Part shown: positions 45,859 through 56,948 of the stretch, one piece after another
Layout: each line of letters starts with the position of its first letter
Numbering within the stretch: the stretch's first letter is position 1
Assembly: GCA_018061265.1 (NCBI GenBank)
Contig: JAGOUM010000006.1
Span: forward strand, 1 to 64,000
Source: Rhodoferax sp.
GTDB lineage: Bacteria > Pseudomonadota > Gammaproteobacteria > Burkholderiales > Burkholderiaceae_C
Length of the DNA stretch: 64,000 bases
Direction: 5' to 3'
The notes under the pieces: generated by a model
The model's database searches: none
Told to the model about the DNA's origin: nothing
What the model saw: only the letters and a program-made list of their open reading frames with translations
Translations under genes and position numbers: made by a program

Positions 45859-47007
45859 TCAGAGCGCCTGAACTTGCCACTGACCCGCCAGTTCGACTAA
45901 CTGGCGGTCACAGTTGAATTCATCAACCTCACTTTCATGCCCTGGCAGGACACGCATGACGATTTCGCCCCTGGCTCGCAAAGATGCCACAACCCGGGCC
46001 AAACTTTCGTCATTGCGCCAGGGCGCACGAATCGCGGCTTGAAGGGCTCGGGTCGGCACAGCCGCAACCAGTGCTTTTAGATCCAGGCTGAATCCGGCTG
46101 CTGGGCGGTTACGTCCGAACACAGCACCGACTTCGTCATATCGACCGCCACGCGCCAGCGCAACACTGACATTGGGCGAAAAAATTGCGAAACGTGCACC
46201 GGTGTAATAGTCATACCCGCGCATATCCGCAAGATCAAAGGTGACAGAAACCCCCTCCAACTGGGCTGCTATATGCTTCAAATTAAGCAGCGACTCACGT
46301 ATACCAGGTAAGGGCGGAAGGCTTTTTTCGGCATCAATCAAGACACTTTGGTCGCCGTACAACTGCACCAGCGTCAAAAAACCCTGTCGCACCGCTGTGG
46401 GCAGATTGCGCCCAAGTGTCCGAAGTTCAGCTGCATCTTTGGCAGCCAACGCAGCAAAAAGATGATCACGCTGTGAGCGAGATACAGGCACCTCGGAAAC
46501 CAATGCCTTGACCAGACGCGCGTCGGCCAGGTCCACACTGGGCGAGGGGCACTTGGCGGCGCTCAGACAATCCAGTGCGAGCGTCAGAATTTCTACATCC
46601 GCCTCGATGCCGGTGTGGCCGTAGATCTCGGCACCAAGTTGCAGTGGTTCACGCGAGGCATGCGGCGCATTGGGCAGCGTATGCAGCACTGGCCCGCAGT
46701 AACACAAACGGGTTACACCCTTGCGATTGAGCAGGTGTGCATCAATGCGGGCCACCTGGGGCGTCGCATCCGCACGTAAACCCAGGGTTCGTCCAGACAA
46801 CTGGTCAACCAGTTTGAATGTTTGAAGGTCGAGCGCCACGCCAGCACCGCTGAGCAAGGATTCAAGGTGCTCAAGCAACGGCGGCATGACCAGTTCATAG
46901 CCGTAGCAACGCGCGGTGTCCAGCAGGTCTCGACGCAGTTCTTCGATGTGCCGTGCTTCGGACGGCAAGACATCGGCAATGTGATCCGGCAGGACCCAAG
47001 CAGACAT
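45859..47007 (-). CDS. hisZ: ATP phosphoribosyltransferase regulatory subunit
   Basis: About 382 residues from the ATG at 47007. It is a class II histidyl-tRNA synthetase paralogue lacking the anticodon domain; it pairs with short-form HisG to make the first enzyme of histidine synthesis. Motifs: [61 protein letters not shown] and [12 protein letters not shown]. Presence of hisZ predicts a short HisG elsewhere. A genuine hisS is also in the window (54355-55665). The purA-hisZ-DUF2065-hflC order is typical for Burkholderiales. Confidence 0.94.
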   Translation of the reverse strand: MSAWVLPDHIADVLPSEARHIEELRRDLLDTARCYGYELVMPPLLEHLESLLSGAGVALDLQTFKLVDQLSGRTLGLRADATPQVARIDAHLLNRKGVTRLCYCGPVLHTLPNAPHASREPLQLGAEIYGHTGIEADVEILTLALDCLSAAKCPSPSVDLADARLVKALVSEVPVSRSQRDHLFAALAAKDAAELRTLGRNLPTAVRQGFLTLVQLYGDQSVLIDAEKSLPPLPGIRESLLNLKHIAAQLEGVSVTFDLADMRGYDYYTGARFAIFSPNVSVALARGGRYDEVGAVFGRNRPAAGFSLDLKALVAAVPTRALQAAIRAPWRNDESLARVVASLRARGEIVMRVLPGHESEVDEFNCDRQLVELAGQWQVQAL

Positions 47008-47080
47008 GTGATTTGGGATGGCTGTTAAAACCGCGATTTTACCGGGCAAAAAAAGCCCGGATGACATCCGACAGCCCGCT

Positions 47081-47269
47081 TCAGGACAACCACCAGACCA
47101 AAGCGAGTCCGATCAACACACTGCACATGCCAAAAAAACGCAACTGGCCATCCTGCAGTTGCAAAATTTGCTGAAAGGTTTTGCGCCAGCTTGAGGGCGC
47201 CACCAGGGGCATAAAACCCTCAACCACGAGCACCAGCCCCATAGCCAGCCAGAAAGTGTTGCTGTCCAA
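47081..47269 (-). CDS. DUF2065 small inner-membrane protein
   Basis: 62 residues from a TTG at 47269: the sequence opens [20 protein letters not shown], continues [20 protein letters not shown] and ends in a second hydrophobic helix [18 protein letters not shown]. Two membrane spans with the conserved V-E-G-x-x-P and W-R signature of DUF2065 (YjeT). It always sits between hflC and purA/hisZ in proteobacteria; the function is unknown, perhaps tied to HflKC. No ATG is available near the start, so TTG is the best choice. Confidence 0.82.
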   Translation of the reverse strand: MDSNTFWLAMGLVLVVEGFMPLVAPSSWRKTFQQILQLQDGQLRFFGMCSVLIGLALVWWLS

Positions 47270-47282
47270 GCGTCGGGTCCGA

Positions 47283-48185
47283 TTACTTCTTGCTGATGCC
47301 TGGTGTTGATGCGCTGCCACGCAGCACCTTAAAGAACTCAGAACTGGCTGGATCAAGGACCATCACATCACTCTTCTTGGAAAAAGTCGACTTGTAGGCA
47401 TCGAGACTGCGGTAAAACTGCGCAAACTGGGGATCACGACCAAATGCCTCAGAATAGGTGCGGGCGGCTTCTCCATCACCTTCACCTTTGATTTTCTGAG
47501 CGTCCCGATAGGCATTGGCCACGGTGACTTCACGCTGGCGATCGGCGTCGGCACGAATCTTCTCGCCTTCAGCAGCACCGGTTGAGCGCAGCTCGTTCGC
47601 CACCCGTTTGCGTTCAGCTTCCATGCGCCGGTAGACCGATTCAGTAATCGCCTCAACATAATCAACACGGGTGATTCGAACATCAATCACGTCAACGCCC
47701 CATGGCTTGGCACCACGCACCTGACTGAGCACCTCCGACTTGACATCGTCCATCAACGCCTCACGTTTGATGGATAGAAGTTCTTTAACCGTGCGCTTGT
47801 TGATTTCTTCCTGAAATGCGTTGCGAACAACCCGATTAAGCTGACTGGCGCCAGCAGCCTCGTTGGTGCCCACATTTCGAATGTACTCTGTAGGTTCAGA
47901 GATACGCCAACGGACATACCAGTCGATCACGACACGCTGCTTTTCCGCCGTCAATACCGGCTCGTTATCGGTGCTGTCCAAGGTCAATAGACGTTTGTCG
48001 ATGTAAGAAACATTCTGGAACGGGGGAGGCAATTTGAAATTCAGACCAGGCTCGGTGATGACCTCCTTGATCTGTCCGAACGCAAAGACCACTCCGAACT
48101 GCCTTTGATCCACAACAAACAGTGTGGTGCTGGCGATGGCCAGCAAAAAAAGAACACTTGAGAAAATAAAACCTAGACGATTCAT
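47283..48185 (-). CDS. hflC: HflC, SPFH protein of the FtsH-modulating complex
   Basis: A 300-residue inner-membrane protein with one N-terminal span (RLGFIFSSVLFLLAIASTTLFV) and a periplasmic SPFH/band 7 domain (about 22-190; RQFGVVFAFGQIKEVITEPGLN, PPFQNVSYIDKR), then a coiled region EAERKRVANELRSTGAAEGE. With HflK it forms a cage around FtsH and limits its proteolysis. The gene lies nine bases after hflK. Confidence 0.94.
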   Translation of the reverse strand: MNRLGFIFSSVLFLLAIASTTLFVVDQRQFGVVFAFGQIKEVITEPGLNFKLPPPFQNVSYIDKRLLTLDSTDNEPVLTAEKQRVVIDWYVRWRISEPTEYIRNVGTNEAAGASQLNRVVRNAFQEEINKRTVKELLSIKREALMDDVKSEVLSQVRGAKPWGVDVIDVRITRVDYVEAITESVYRRMEAERKRVANELRSTGAAEGEKIRADADRQREVTVANAYRDAQKIKGEGDGEAARTYSEAFGRDPQFAQFYRSLDAYKSTFSKKSDVMVLDPASSEFFKVLRGSASTPGISKK

Positions 48186-48194
48186 TCGGGGCTC

Positions 48195-49541
48195 CTAGCG
48201 TGTTTCACGGGTGCGTGCCCGTGTGGCATCGCGAGCACGGGCATCAATACCTGTGGCAGCGTCGGTATTGGTAGGTAGACTGCTCACAGAACCACCCGCG
48301 CTTGAAGTGATGTTGGACACCGCCTCGGCAGACTGGCCAGTCATCTCGATCAGTTTGTCCAGTGGCATGTACAGCAAGTTTGACCCCTGGCGCGAGTCCA
48401 CCATGACCTTCGTCACGTTGCTGTAAATTTGTTGCATCGAGTCGATATACATTCTGTCTCGTGTCACCTGGGGTGCTTTCTGGTATTCCGCCAGAACCGA
48501 CTTGAAGCGCTGCGAATCACCCTGTGCCTGCGCCACAATGCGTGCCTTGTAGGCGTCGGCCTCTTCCTTCAATCGGGAAGCAGCGCCAACCGCGCGTGGA
48601 ATCACGTCATTCGCATAAGCCTGGGCTTCATTTTTTGCCCTTTCCCGTTCCTGACCAGCTTTCAGAACGTCGTCAAAAGCAGCCTGAACCTGCTCTGGCG
48701 GGCGCACACCCCCTTGTTGCAAGTTGATACCAACCACCTCGATCCCGACCTTGTACCGGTCAAGTATTTTCTGCATCAATGCCCGCACCCGCGGCGCAAT
48801 CTGATCACGCTCGTCTGACAAAGCGCTGTCCATACGCATCTTGCCCACCACTTCGCGAACCGCGGTTTCGGCCGCCTGAACCACTGCATCAGCGGGATTT
48901 TTGCTCTCGAACAGGAATGCACGCGCATCACTCAAGCGGTATTGAACGGCAAACTTGATCTCGACAATATTCTCGTCTTCCGTCAGCATGGCCGATTCAC
49001 GCAGACCGGTGGCTTTGATGACAGTATCACGACCCACATCCACAGATCGAATCTGCGTCACAAAAATAAGCTCATGACGCTGCACCGGGTAGGGTAGACG
49101 CCAGTTAAAACCTGCACCAACGGTGGAGTGATATTTTCCAAACTGGGTGATGACCGCTTGCTGACCCTCTTGAACAATAAAAAAACCAGTTCCCAGCCAG
49201 ATCAACACCGCCACAGCGGCAATCAGTCCGGCACCAATTCCGGCATTTTTCATGTCTGGCTGAAAACCACCAGGTTTTCCACCCCCTGTGCCATTCCCGC
49301 GGCCAGACCCTTTGACGTTGCCAAACAGCCCGCCAAGCTTGCGGTTGAAGTCACGCCAAAGCTCATCTAGATCGGGGGGGCCTTGGTTGGCACCCGGCCT
49401 GGGCCGTCGCTCGTCATTGGCGCGTGGTGGTCTTTCGGCAGGTGTCGGGTCAGTCGGCTCAGTCGGCTCTGTACCGCTATCGGCACCTTCGGAAGGTTTG
49501 TCATCGGAGCGACCCCAGCGTGGGTCATTCAGATTGAACAT
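48195..49541 (-). CDS. hflK: HflK, SPFH protein of the FtsH-modulating complex
   Basis: About 448 residues from ATG 49541, beginning MFNLNDPRWGRSDDKPSEG, which is the conserved HflK start; AAGG lies nine bases ahead. A further in-frame start at 49601 is less likely. After a long Pro/Gly-rich N-terminal arm (to about 115) come one membrane span (IGAGLIAAVAVLIWLGTGFFI) and a band 7 domain with GFNWRLPYPVQRHELI. Then helices rich in E/K/A and a Ser/Thr/Arg tail. Partner of HflC. Confidence 0.92.
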   Translation of the reverse strand: MFNLNDPRWGRSDDKPSEGADSGTEPTEPTDPTPAERPPRANDERRPRPGANQGPPDLDELWRDFNRKLGGLFGNVKGSGRGNGTGGGKPGGFQPDMKNAGIGAGLIAAVAVLIWLGTGFFIVQEGQQAVITQFGKYHSTVGAGFNWRLPYPVQRHELIFVTQIRSVDVGRDTVIKATGLRESAMLTEDENIVEIKFAVQYRLSDARAFLFESKNPADAVVQAAETAVREVVGKMRMDSALSDERDQIAPRVRALMQKILDRYKVGIEVVGINLQQGGVRPPEQVQAAFDDVLKAGQERERAKNEAQAYANDVIPRAVGAASRLKEEADAYKARIVAQAQGDSQRFKSVLAEYQKAPQVTRDRMYIDSMQQIYSNVTKVMVDSRQGSNLLYMPLDKLIEMTGQSAEAVSNITSSAGGSVSSLPTNTDAATGIDARARDATRARTRETR

Positions 49542-49650
49542 TCCCTTGAGCCTTTGAGGCAACAAAGCCAGGCTGAACGCGGGTAAATGAAGTTTCATCA
49601 AATCAACTCTTGTCTAATTTATCTGGATTGTGCCCAATCAAGCACCAGCC

Positions 49651-50811
49651 TCACGAACCCGAGGGAAATGCGCAATCCTGCAGCTGAGGGCCAAGCGTGA
49701 GTTGGTCGGTTAACCATTGGCGTAGCACAGCCACTCCCTCCCCAGTCTGTGCACTGGTGAACAACCGAGGCATTCTGACTCCATCGAGCTCGTAAAAATC
49801 ATGCAACTTGACCGGCATGCCGTCTGCAGGTACGGCGTCAAGTTTGTTAAAAACCAAAATTTGGGGCACGTGCGAGGCACCGATTTCAGCCAGTACACGT
49901 TGTACTTCCTCAATTTGCTCGGCATGATGCGGGCTGGAGAAATCAACAACGTGCAACAACAAATCCGCATCAACCGCCTCTTGTAAAGTGGCCTGGAACG
50001 CATCAATCAGCCCATGCGGCAGATCCCGGATAAAACCCACCGTATCTGACAGCGAGATACTGCGCGTCGTTTCTCCCAAATACAACTGACGCGTGGTGGT
50101 GTCCAAAGTGGCAAACAGCTGGTCGGCGGCGTACGCGCGCGCTTTCACCAATGCGTTAAACAAGGTCGACTTACCGGCATTGGTGTAGCCTACCAGGGAG
50201 ATATTAAAAGTATCTCGACGCTCGCGTTGACGTCTTTGGGTTTGACGCTGCCGTTTGACTTTAACCAGCCGCTCCTTGGTGCGCTTGATTGCTTCTCCAA
50301 TCATTCGGCGATCGAGTTCAATTTGAGTCTCGCCAGGACCTCCCCGCATACCGATGCCACCGCTTTGCCTCTCGAGGTGCGACCATCGTCGAACCAAACG
50401 CGTACTCAAGTACTGTAGCCGTGCCAGTTCAACCTGCAGTTTGCCTTCGTGGCTTCGAGCGCGTTGGCCAAATATCTCAAGGATCAGCAAGGTGCGGTCA
50501 TTGACAGGCAACTCCAGATGTCTTTCAAGGTTGCGCTGCTGGGCAGGACTCAGACTTTGGTCGAAGAGTACTTCCTGCACGCCCAGCTGCGTCGCCATCA
50601 TCTTGATTTCATCCGCCTTGCCGCTGCCAATAAACAGTGCCGCATCTGGCGCACGGCGCTTGCACGTCACACGAGCAACCGACTCAAGCCCGGCTGTCTT
50701 GGCCAGCAGGACCAGTTCTTCCAGCTGACCATCAAACCGTGGAAGCCCTAAATCCACACCCACCAGCAGGGCTCGCGCCCTTGGTTCTTCAGGCGCCGAC
50801 AGTTTCGCCAC
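49651..50811 (-). CDS. hflX: GTPase HflX, ribosome-splitting factor
   Basis: A 386-residue GTPase that splits stalled ribosomes under heat stress. N-terminal domain to about 195 with [39 protein letters not shown] and [20 protein letters not shown] domain with [26 protein letters not shown] and VFNKLD. The start is a GTG at 50811 inside the end of hfq (23-base overlap), giving coupled expression of hfq and hflX, as in E. coli, where hflX follows hfq. Confidence 0.94.
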   Translation of the reverse strand: MAKLSAPEEPRARALLVGVDLGLPRFDGQLEELVLLAKTAGLESVARVTCKRRAPDAALFIGSGKADEIKMMATQLGVQEVLFDQSLSPAQQRNLERHLELPVNDRTLLILEIFGQRARSHEGKLQVELARLQYLSTRLVRRWSHLERQSGGIGMRGGPGETQIELDRRMIGEAIKRTKERLVKVKRQRQTQRRQRERRDTFNISLVGYTNAGKSTLFNALVKARAYAADQLFATLDTTTRQLYLGETTRSISLSDTVGFIRDLPHGLIDAFQATLQEAVDADLLLHVVDFSSPHHAEQIEEVQRVLAEIGASHVPQILVFNKLDAVPADGMPVKLHDFYELDGVRMPRLFTSAQTGEGVAVLRQWLTDQLTLGPQLQDCAFPSGS

Positions 50812-51037
50812 CCTCGCTCACAGTGAAATTGACGGCACGTCCCGGGACAATTGTGGAAATTGCATGTTTGTAAACCATCTGTGTCACTGTATTGCGCAGG
50901 AGCACGACGTATTGATCAAAAGACTCAATCTGGCCTTGCAATTTAATACCGTTCACCAAGTAGATTGAAACCGGAACATGTTCCCGACGCAAGGTGTTGA
51001 GGAACGGATCTTGTAATAGTTGGCCTTTGTTGCTCAC
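50789..51037 (-). CDS. hfq: RNA chaperone Hfq
   Basis: 82 residues from a GTG at 51037 with GGAG six bases ahead. Residues 2-66 carry the two Sm motifs: [20 protein letters not shown] and [18 protein letters not shown], then [10 protein letters not shown]. The acidic/disordered C-terminal tail is short ([13 protein letters not shown]), as usual in Betaproteobacteria. It forms a hexamer that pairs small RNAs with mRNAs. A reading frame that extends upstream to 51085 crosses the ribosome binding site and is not used. Confidence 0.96.
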   Translation of the reverse strand: MSNKGQLLQDPFLNTLRREHVPVSIYLVNGIKLQGQIESFDQYVVLLRNTVTQMVYKHAISTIVPGRAVNFTVSEGGETVGA

Positions 51038-51158
51038 GATATTCTCCGTGTTCGGATAATAATTAAGAAGGCAGCACGATATCACAGTCGACCTTCAGAA
51101 GATCAACTGCCCAAGCCAAACCCCTAACATTTGGCAGTTGTGGCAACAATGAGCGTGC
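51038..51158. promoter_or_regulatory. Intergenic region between der and hfq
   Basis: 121 bases with no gene; the hfq promoter should lie here, and the TAATTATTATCC-like A+T stretch near 51055-51065 (minus strand) is the best -10 candidate by eye. No perfect hairpin was seen. Confidence 0.4.
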
Positions 51159-52496
51159 CTATTGAGTCTTTTCGGCAAACGGGTTCGCCGACGTTTTAAA
51201 CTCAATGCGTAATGGCGACCCGACCAGGTCGAACTCCTTACGAAAGCGTCCTTCCAGAAAACGCTTGTAAGCCTCAGTGACATGTTCGAGTGAGTTGCCG
51301 TGAATCACGATAACCGGTGGATTCATGCCACCCTGATGTGCGTACCGCATTTTGGGCCGGTACATGCCTGCCCGCTTTGGACTTTGAAACTGGACAGACT
51401 CAAGTAGTAACCTGGTCAGGATTGGCGTCGACATTTTGCAGGTGGCCGCTCGATACGCCTGAGCGATTGAAACCCACAATGGCCCCAGACCCTGGCGTTT
51501 TTGAGCTGAGATCAAATGCAGATTGGCAAACTTCAAAAAAGCCAGTCGCGTTTCGATCGACCGTTTGACAAGCTCACGCTGATAGTCGTCAACAGCATCC
51601 CACTTATTGATGGCGAGAACAACCGCCCGGCCGTTTTCGAGGATATACCCCGCAATGTGAGCGTCCTGATCGGTGACACCTTGGGTCGCATCGATAAGCA
51701 GCAAAACGACATGTGCAGATTCAATCGCCTGCAATGTTTTGACAACGGAAAACTTCTCTATGGCTTCGAAAACCTTGCCACGTCGACGTAAACCGGCGGT
51801 ATCGATCAACTCGAACTTCTGACCATTGCGTTCAAATGGAACAGAAATCGCATCTCGCGTCGTGCCAGGCAGATCAAAAGCCACAAGTCGCTCTTCCCCC
51901 AGCCAGACATTAATCAGTGTAGATTTACCAACGTTGGGGCGACCGGCCACAGCCAGCCGGATGACTCCTGGCTCTACTTCCTGAGTTGCATCGCCTTCAG
52001 ATTCAACAAAGGATGCCAGTGCCAGATCGACCAATGAGCGTATGCCTTGACCATGCGCGGCAGACACGGGATGAACCTCACCAAGCCCTAGCTCGTAAAA
52101 CTCAACCAACTGGACGCCCTCGAGCATGCCTTCTGCTTTGTTCGCGACCAAAACACAGGGCTTTCCCAACCTCCGAAGGTAATTGGCAATGTCATGGTCC
52201 TGTGCCGACAGGCCACCGCGCGCATCCACGACAAAAATGACAACGTCGGCCTCCGCCACGGCCTGGCGGGTCTGTTTTGCCATCTCCATATAAATACCAC
52301 TTGCGGCATCAGGCTCGAAGCCACCCGTATCAATGACGATGAACTCGTGTTTACCCTGTTTGGCATTGCCATAGTGCCGATCACGCGTGAGGCCGGCAAA
52401 ATCGGCAACAATCGCGTCACGGGATTTTGTCAACCGGTTAAACAAGGTCGACTTACCGACATTGGGCCGACCAACCAAGGCCAAAACAGGTTTCAT
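51159..52496 (-). CDS. der: Ribosome assembly GTPase Der (EngA)
   Basis: A 445-residue protein with two tandem G domains: [17 protein letters not shown] at residue 5 and [17 protein letters not shown] near 180, with DTGG and DTAGLRRR switch motifs, followed by a KH-like domain ([29 protein letters not shown]). It acts in 50S subunit assembly. It follows bamB by 22 bases in the conserved hisS-yfgM-bamB-der order. Confidence 0.96.
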   Translation of the reverse strand: MKPVLALVGRPNVGKSTLFNRLTKSRDAIVADFAGLTRDRHYGNAKQGKHEFIVIDTGGFEPDAASGIYMEMAKQTRQAVAEADVVIFVVDARGGLSAQDHDIANYLRRLGKPCVLVANKAEGMLEGVQLVEFYELGLGEVHPVSAAHGQGIRSLVDLALASFVESEGDATQEVEPGVIRLAVAGRPNVGKSTLINVWLGEERLVAFDLPGTTRDAISVPFERNGQKFELIDTAGLRRRGKVFEAIEKFSVVKTLQAIESAHVVLLLIDATQGVTDQDAHIAGYILENGRAVVLAINKWDAVDDYQRELVKRSIETRLAFLKFANLHLISAQKRQGLGPLWVSIAQAYRAATCKMSTPILTRLLLESVQFQSPKRAGMYRPKMRYAHQGGMNPPVIVIHGNSLEHVTEAYKRFLEGRFRKEFDLVGSPLRIEFKTSANPFAEKTQ

Positions 52497-52518
52497 GCCA
52501 GACGATCAGAGGACTGCG

Positions 52519-53658
52519 TCATTCTGGCCGAAACCCGAAAACGCCGCCTTTGCGAGTGACAACAACAAGGGTATTGCCAGCCAGAGTCGGCGTCACGTCG
52601 ATGGGTGAACCATCGGTGGTGAGCCGGTTCAGCATGGTGCCATCCTCTCTCGAAATCACGTGAACGAGCCCTGAGTTATCACCGACCACGATGGACCTGC
52701 CCAGCGCCAGAGGCGCGCTCAGTTGTCGGAAACGCAACTGGTCCGATTCCCAAGCCGGTTCACCATTGGCTGCAAGCCGGGCGATCACTCGCCCATCGCT
52801 TTCAGTGGTGTAAACACGCTGCTCGTCTCCATGCACACCCACTGAACCGGAGGCGTTCTGACGCCACAACAACTTTCCCTGGCCAGCATCGACGCAAGCC
52901 ACAGAGGCCTGGAAAGCCCTTGCGCAGACAACTTCACCATTTCTTCTAACTCCAGCGACCAAATCCACCAGACGCTCTATGTCGTTAGTGCCACGCGGCG
53001 TTGCAATTGCGACATCCCAAAGTGCTGAACCTGACACTGGGTTGATTCCAACCATGCGCCCCGAAAAACCTGCCACCAAAGTGTTCTTGACTGCCAACAG
53101 CACTCCGGCTTGACGCAGGATGAGCGATTCTCCAGGACGTTGGTTTTGCCACAACTTGCGGCCAGTGAATGCATCAAAGGCTGAGATAGTGCGATCTGCC
53201 GCGAGAACAAAAACACGCTCGCCAGCCACCAAAGGTGCCGTAAACACCTGTGCTGTCAAACCCGCACGCCAAAGCTCCTTGCCCGATTCAAACACAATCA
53301 GATCATTGCGGTTGGTCGTCAGGGCAGCAAAACGTCCATCAAATCCCACCCCAGCCGATATGCCTGATCCGGCATTGGCGCGCCAGACTGCTGCACCAGA
53401 ACCTGAATCGCTGATCAGAACATTGCCATCCGAGCTAGCCAACGCCAACTGACCGTTGGCGGCCCTGATTTGTAATGGGAAATCAACCGGGCCAAGCTGG
53501 CTGCTCCAAACTCCCTTGATACCAATTAGCGCAGGGTTTGGCGCTAGGTCTTTCGGCAGCGGCTTCTGGCTATCACTGCTTGCGCAAGCGAAAAGTCCAA
53601 CAAATGCGGCAACCGTCAAGCAGGATCGAATCAAATGTAGAGGTGAAAATTTGAGCAT
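52519..53658 (-). CDS. bamB: Outer-membrane assembly lipoprotein BamB
   Basis: A 379-residue lipoprotein. Signal peptide with lipobox LFAC at about 22-25 (Cys becomes lipidated). The mature part is an eight-blade PQQ-type beta propeller, shown by recurring G-x-x-L-W and A-x-x-G-x-x-x-W strands such as DAFTGRKLWQNQRPGE and GQGKLLWRQNASGSVG. It assists BamA in beta-barrel insertion. bamD, another member of the same machine, starts at 63302. Starts six bases after yfgM ends. Confidence 0.93.
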   Translation of the reverse strand: MLKFSPLHLIRSCLTVAAFVGLFACASSDSQKPLPKDLAPNPALIGIKGVWSSQLGPVDFPLQIRAANGQLALASSDGNVLISDSGSGAAVWRANAGSGISAGVGFDGRFAALTTNRNDLIVFESGKELWRAGLTAQVFTAPLVAGERVFVLAADRTISAFDAFTGRKLWQNQRPGESLILRQAGVLLAVKNTLVAGFSGRMVGINPVSGSALWDVAIATPRGTNDIERLVDLVAGVRRNGEVVCARAFQASVACVDAGQGKLLWRQNASGSVGVHGDEQRVYTTESDGRVIARLAANGEPAWESDQLRFRQLSAPLALGRSIVVGDNSGLVHVISREDGTMLNRLTTDGSPIDVTPTLAGNTLVVVTRKGGVFGFRPE

Positions 53659-53664
53659 TAAAAA

Positions 53665-54342
53665 CTACTTTCCGCTGGCTAATGCCACCTGATCCGGTCT
53701 CACAACATCCGTACCCAATGCATTGAGTTTGACTTCGACCAGACGCCGATATTCGGTGCCTGCATCCAGCAGGCGATAGGCTTTCTCATATTCAGCGATT
53801 GCTTTGGACTTTTCGGACTTCAATGACATCACGTCACCTTTTCGATCAGCAACAAGTCCCTCAAACTCTGGCGGGAAAACGCCACTCAGTAGCGCCAACG
53901 CAGCGTCGTAATTCTTGGCATCCATCAATATTGCTGCCAGGCGAAGCTTGGCAACTGCCTGGTATCCAGGATCAACCGACTGCTCCGAAAGCCAGGTCAA
54001 GGCCGCTTTGGCCGAATCAACCTTACCTGAAGCAAGCAGTTGCTTGGCAATCAGCAACGCCGATTGTTGGGCATATACCGTTCCACCAAACCGATCCTTC
54101 ATCTCGCCGAAAACACGCTCCATCCGGCCCGGGTCCGCCGAAGCAACGGATCGCTCGACCTCATCAAATAATGCGGCTGCCTGCGCCGCTTGATTGCGTT
54201 GCCAGTATTGATAAAAATTCCAGCTGGCGAATACAGCCAGGATCGCAATCAGCGCCCACGTGATTGCATTGCCATATTGCTTCCAGAAGTGCTTGATCTG
54301 ATCAAGCTGTTCCTGTTCTTCCAAGTCGAGTTGATTCGCCAT
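53665..54342 (-). CDS. yfgM: YfgM-like TPR membrane protein
   Basis: A 225-residue protein with an N-terminal cytoplasmic lead (LDLEEQEQLDQIKHFWKQYG), one membrane span (ITWALIAILAVFASWNFYQYW) and a periplasmic TPR-like helical domain. YfgM in E. coli joins the SecYEG translocon with PpiD and links periplasmic chaperones. Sits between hisS and bamB, the conserved position. The spacing to both neighbours is 6 and 12 bases, so the operon is continuous. Confidence 0.9.
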   Translation of the reverse strand: MANQLDLEEQEQLDQIKHFWKQYGNAITWALIAILAVFASWNFYQYWQRNQAAQAAALFDEVERSVASADPGRMERVFGEMKDRFGGTVYAQQSALLIAKQLLASGKVDSAKAALTWLSEQSVDPGYQAVAKLRLAAILMDAKNYDAALALLSGVFPPEFEGLVADRKGDVMSLKSEKSKAIAEYEKAYRLLDAGTEYRRLVEVKLNALGTDVVRPDQVALASGK

Positions 54343-54354
54343 AGGGTCAAAGTG

Positions 54355-55665
54355 TTAAACAGGAGATTGTAGGGTTGCAGCCCATTCTTGCGAATTGGCC
54401 AAGGAATGAAGGGACTGTGTACCCCCTTCGCGCATCGGCTTGATGGTGACTTTACCCGCTGAGACTTCGTCCGGTCCAAAAATCAATACAAATCTGGCAC
54501 CACTTGCGTCCGCGCGCTTGAACTGACTTTTCATACTGCCCATGCCATCTTTGGTGCTTGCCCCCATCTGAACACAGATCCCCATCCGGCGCAGCTTCTG
54601 TAAAGTGAGCAACACCACAGGCATGTCCGATGTTTGCCCAACCACCGCATAAGCATCTGGCACTTGGTTAGCACTTACCCGTCCCTGTGCCTTGGCAAGC
54701 TCCAGTACCCGATCAACACCCAGGGCCCAACCCACAGCTGGTGCAGGTTTTCCACCGAGTTGTTCGAATAAGTAGTCATACCTTCCGCCGGCACATACTG
54801 TCCCCTGTGAGCCCAATCGATCGGTCACAAACTCGAAGACTGTGAGGTTGTAATAGTCCATACCCCGTACCAACCGGGGATTGATGCGGTACGCAATGTT
54901 GTTGGCGTCCAGAATGCCACGCAGGGTGTTGAAGTGCGTCAACGACGCTTCGCCGAGATAGTCAAGCAACTTTGGCGCCGCCTCCACGACTGCCTGCATA
55001 TGGGGGTTCTTCGTATCCAGAATGCGCAGCGGATTGTTGTACAGGCGGCGACGGGCATCTTCATCCAGCAAATCGGCATGCTGCTCCAGATAATTGATCA
55101 ATGCTTGCCGGTGAGCCAAACGTTCATCAGGTTGACCCAGGCTATTGAGCTCGAGCCTCACGTCATCCAGGCCAAGTTCTTCCCAAAGAACCGTTGCCAT
55201 CAAAATCAACTCAGCATCGATCTCTGCGCCAGAGAAACCGAGGGCCTCAGCGCCGATCTGATCAAACTGGCGGTAACGACCCTTTTGTGGTCGTTCATGC
55301 CGAAACATAGGACCGATGTAAAAAAGTCGTTTCGGACCGTCATATAGCAGGTTATGTTCAAGTGCTGCCCGAACGACCCCGGCGGTGGCTTCAGGCCGAA
55401 GTGTCAATGCATCGCCATTGAGCCGATCCTCAAAACAATACATTTCCTTTTCAACAATGTCAGTAACTTCTCCGAGCCCGCGAACAAAAAGTGGTGTGCG
55501 CTCAACGATCGGGGTCCGTATATTTCGATAGGCGAAACGTAACATTAACCCGCGCACTTTGTGTTCAAGCCACTCCACTGCCGCAGAATCAGGTGGCAGG
55601 ACGTCATTCATACCCTTGACGGCAGTCAGTTTTTCGCTTCGTTGCGATGAAGGTTTTTCAATCAT
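54355..55665 (-). CDS. hisS: Histidyl-tRNA synthetase
   Basis: A 436-residue class II synthetase. Motif 1 region near [18 protein letters not shown], motif 2 in [28 protein letters not shown], histidine-binding [14 protein letters not shown] and [15 protein letters not shown]; the anticodon-binding domain covers the last 90 residues. Normal length. The start is ATG at 55665. Confidence 0.96.
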   Translation of the reverse strand: MIEKPSSQRSEKLTAVKGMNDVLPPDSAAVEWLEHKVRGLMLRFAYRNIRTPIVERTPLFVRGLGEVTDIVEKEMYCFEDRLNGDALTLRPEATAGVVRAALEHNLLYDGPKRLFYIGPMFRHERPQKGRYRQFDQIGAEALGFSGAEIDAELILMATVLWEELGLDDVRLELNSLGQPDERLAHRQALINYLEQHADLLDEDARRRLYNNPLRILDTKNPHMQAVVEAAPKLLDYLGEASLTHFNTLRGILDANNIAYRINPRLVRGMDYYNLTVFEFVTDRLGSQGTVCAGGRYDYLFEQLGGKPAPAVGWALGVDRVLELAKAQGRVSANQVPDAYAVVGQTSDMPVVLLTLQKLRRMGICVQMGASTKDGMGSMKSQFKRADASGARFVLIFGPDEVSAGKVTIKPMREGGTQSLHSLANSQEWAATLQSPV

Positions 55666-55697
55666 TTGTCAATAAATCAAACTGCGATCGATTGGTT

Positions 55698-56948
55698 CTA
55701 GCCAAAACGCTTTTGCACATAGTTTTCTACGATCGCTTGAAACTCTGCGGCGATGTTCTCACCACGCAGGGTCATGAACTTCTCCCCATCGATGAATACT
55801 GGCGCAGCTGGTGTCTCACCCGTGCCAGGCAGACTGATACCAATATCTGCGTGTTTGCTTTCACCAGGGCCATTCACAATACACCCCATAACCGCCACCT
55901 TCAACTTCTCCACTCCAGGATATTGGTGCTTCCACAATGGCATCTGTTGACGCAGAAACTCCTCAATCTGCTGTGTGAGCTCTTGAAATGTGGTGCTGGT
56001 GGTTCGTCCGCAGCCGGGGCAAGCAGTGACGCTGGGTACAAAAGACCGTAACTCAAGAGCCTGAAGAATTTCTGTGGCGATGAGCACCTCCTGGGTGCGT
56101 GACTCTCCAGGTTGAGGCGTCAGTGATACCCGGATCGTGTCACCGATGCCCTCCTGGAGCAAAACAGCGAGTGCGGTCGTTGAAGCGACCACCCCTTTGA
56201 CGCCCATTCCAGCCTCAGTCAATCCCAAGTGGAGAGGATAGACGCAGCGCTGGGCCAGTTCACGGTATACAGCTATCAAATCTTGAACCCCGCTCATTTT
56301 GCAGGACAACATCACCTGATTGGAAGGTAAGCCAATCTCAACAGCCCGTGTTGCGGAGTCAAGCGCCGAGGTAATCAAAGCCTCATACATGATCGCCTTG
56401 GCATCCTTGGGGACAGCCCGCCTGTTGTTCATGTCCATCAAGCCCGACAACAACTCCTGGTCCAGGCTGCCCCAGTTAACACCAATCCGAATGGCCTTAC
56501 CCCAACGTACTGCGGCTTCGACCATCACGGAAAACTGCAGATCGTGCTTGTCACCCTTGCCGACATTGCCTGGATTGATCCGGTATTTGGAGAGCGCCTG
56601 AGCACATTGGGGATAGTCTGTCAGCAATCGATGCCCGTTATAGTGAAAGTCACCAATCAGTGGCACGTCGATACCCATACGGTCGAGTTGCTCGCGAATC
56701 GGGGCAACCGCCTGTGCTGCCTCAGGCGTATTGACTGTCAGTCTTACCAGCTCAGATCCTGCGAGAGCAAGTTCCTTGACCTGAATCGCAGTACCGATCA
56801 CATCTGCAGTGTCGGTGTTGGTCATCGACTGCACACGCACAGGGGCGTCTCCACCGACTGTGACACATCGATTCCCCCAGACGATCTGCGCTTGCAGAGA
56901 CTTGCGGGCCAATGGCCGTGCACTGGCAATGGCGTCATAGTCTGGCAT
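55698..56948 (-). CDS. ispG: 4-hydroxy-3-methylbut-2-enyl-diphosphate synthase (flavodoxin)
   Basis: About 416 residues from the ATG at 56948, which overlaps the rodZ stop by one base (TGATG). Penultimate step of the MEP isoprenoid route, a [4Fe-4S] enzyme; the cluster cysteines are visible in [12 protein letters not shown] and [35 protein letters not shown] is the typical start of the TIM barrel. Slightly longer than the E. coli enzyme (372), like other betaproteobacterial forms with a small insertion after residue 250. Confidence 0.95.
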   Translation of the reverse strand: MPDYDAIASARPLARKSLQAQIVWGNRCVTVGGDAPVRVQSMTNTDTADVIGTAIQVKELALAGSELVRLTVNTPEAAQAVAPIREQLDRMGIDVPLIGDFHYNGHRLLTDYPQCAQALSKYRINPGNVGKGDKHDLQFSVMVEAAVRWGKAIRIGVNWGSLDQELLSGLMDMNNRRAVPKDAKAIMYEALITSALDSATRAVEIGLPSNQVMLSCKMSGVQDLIAVYRELAQRCVYPLHLGLTEAGMGVKGVVASTTALAVLLQEGIGDTIRVSLTPQPGESRTQEVLIATEILQALELRSFVPSVTACPGCGRTTSTTFQELTQQIEEFLRQQMPLWKHQYPGVEKLKVAVMGCIVNGPGESKHADIGISLPGTGETPAAPVFIDGEKFMTLRGENIAAEFQAIVENYVQKRFG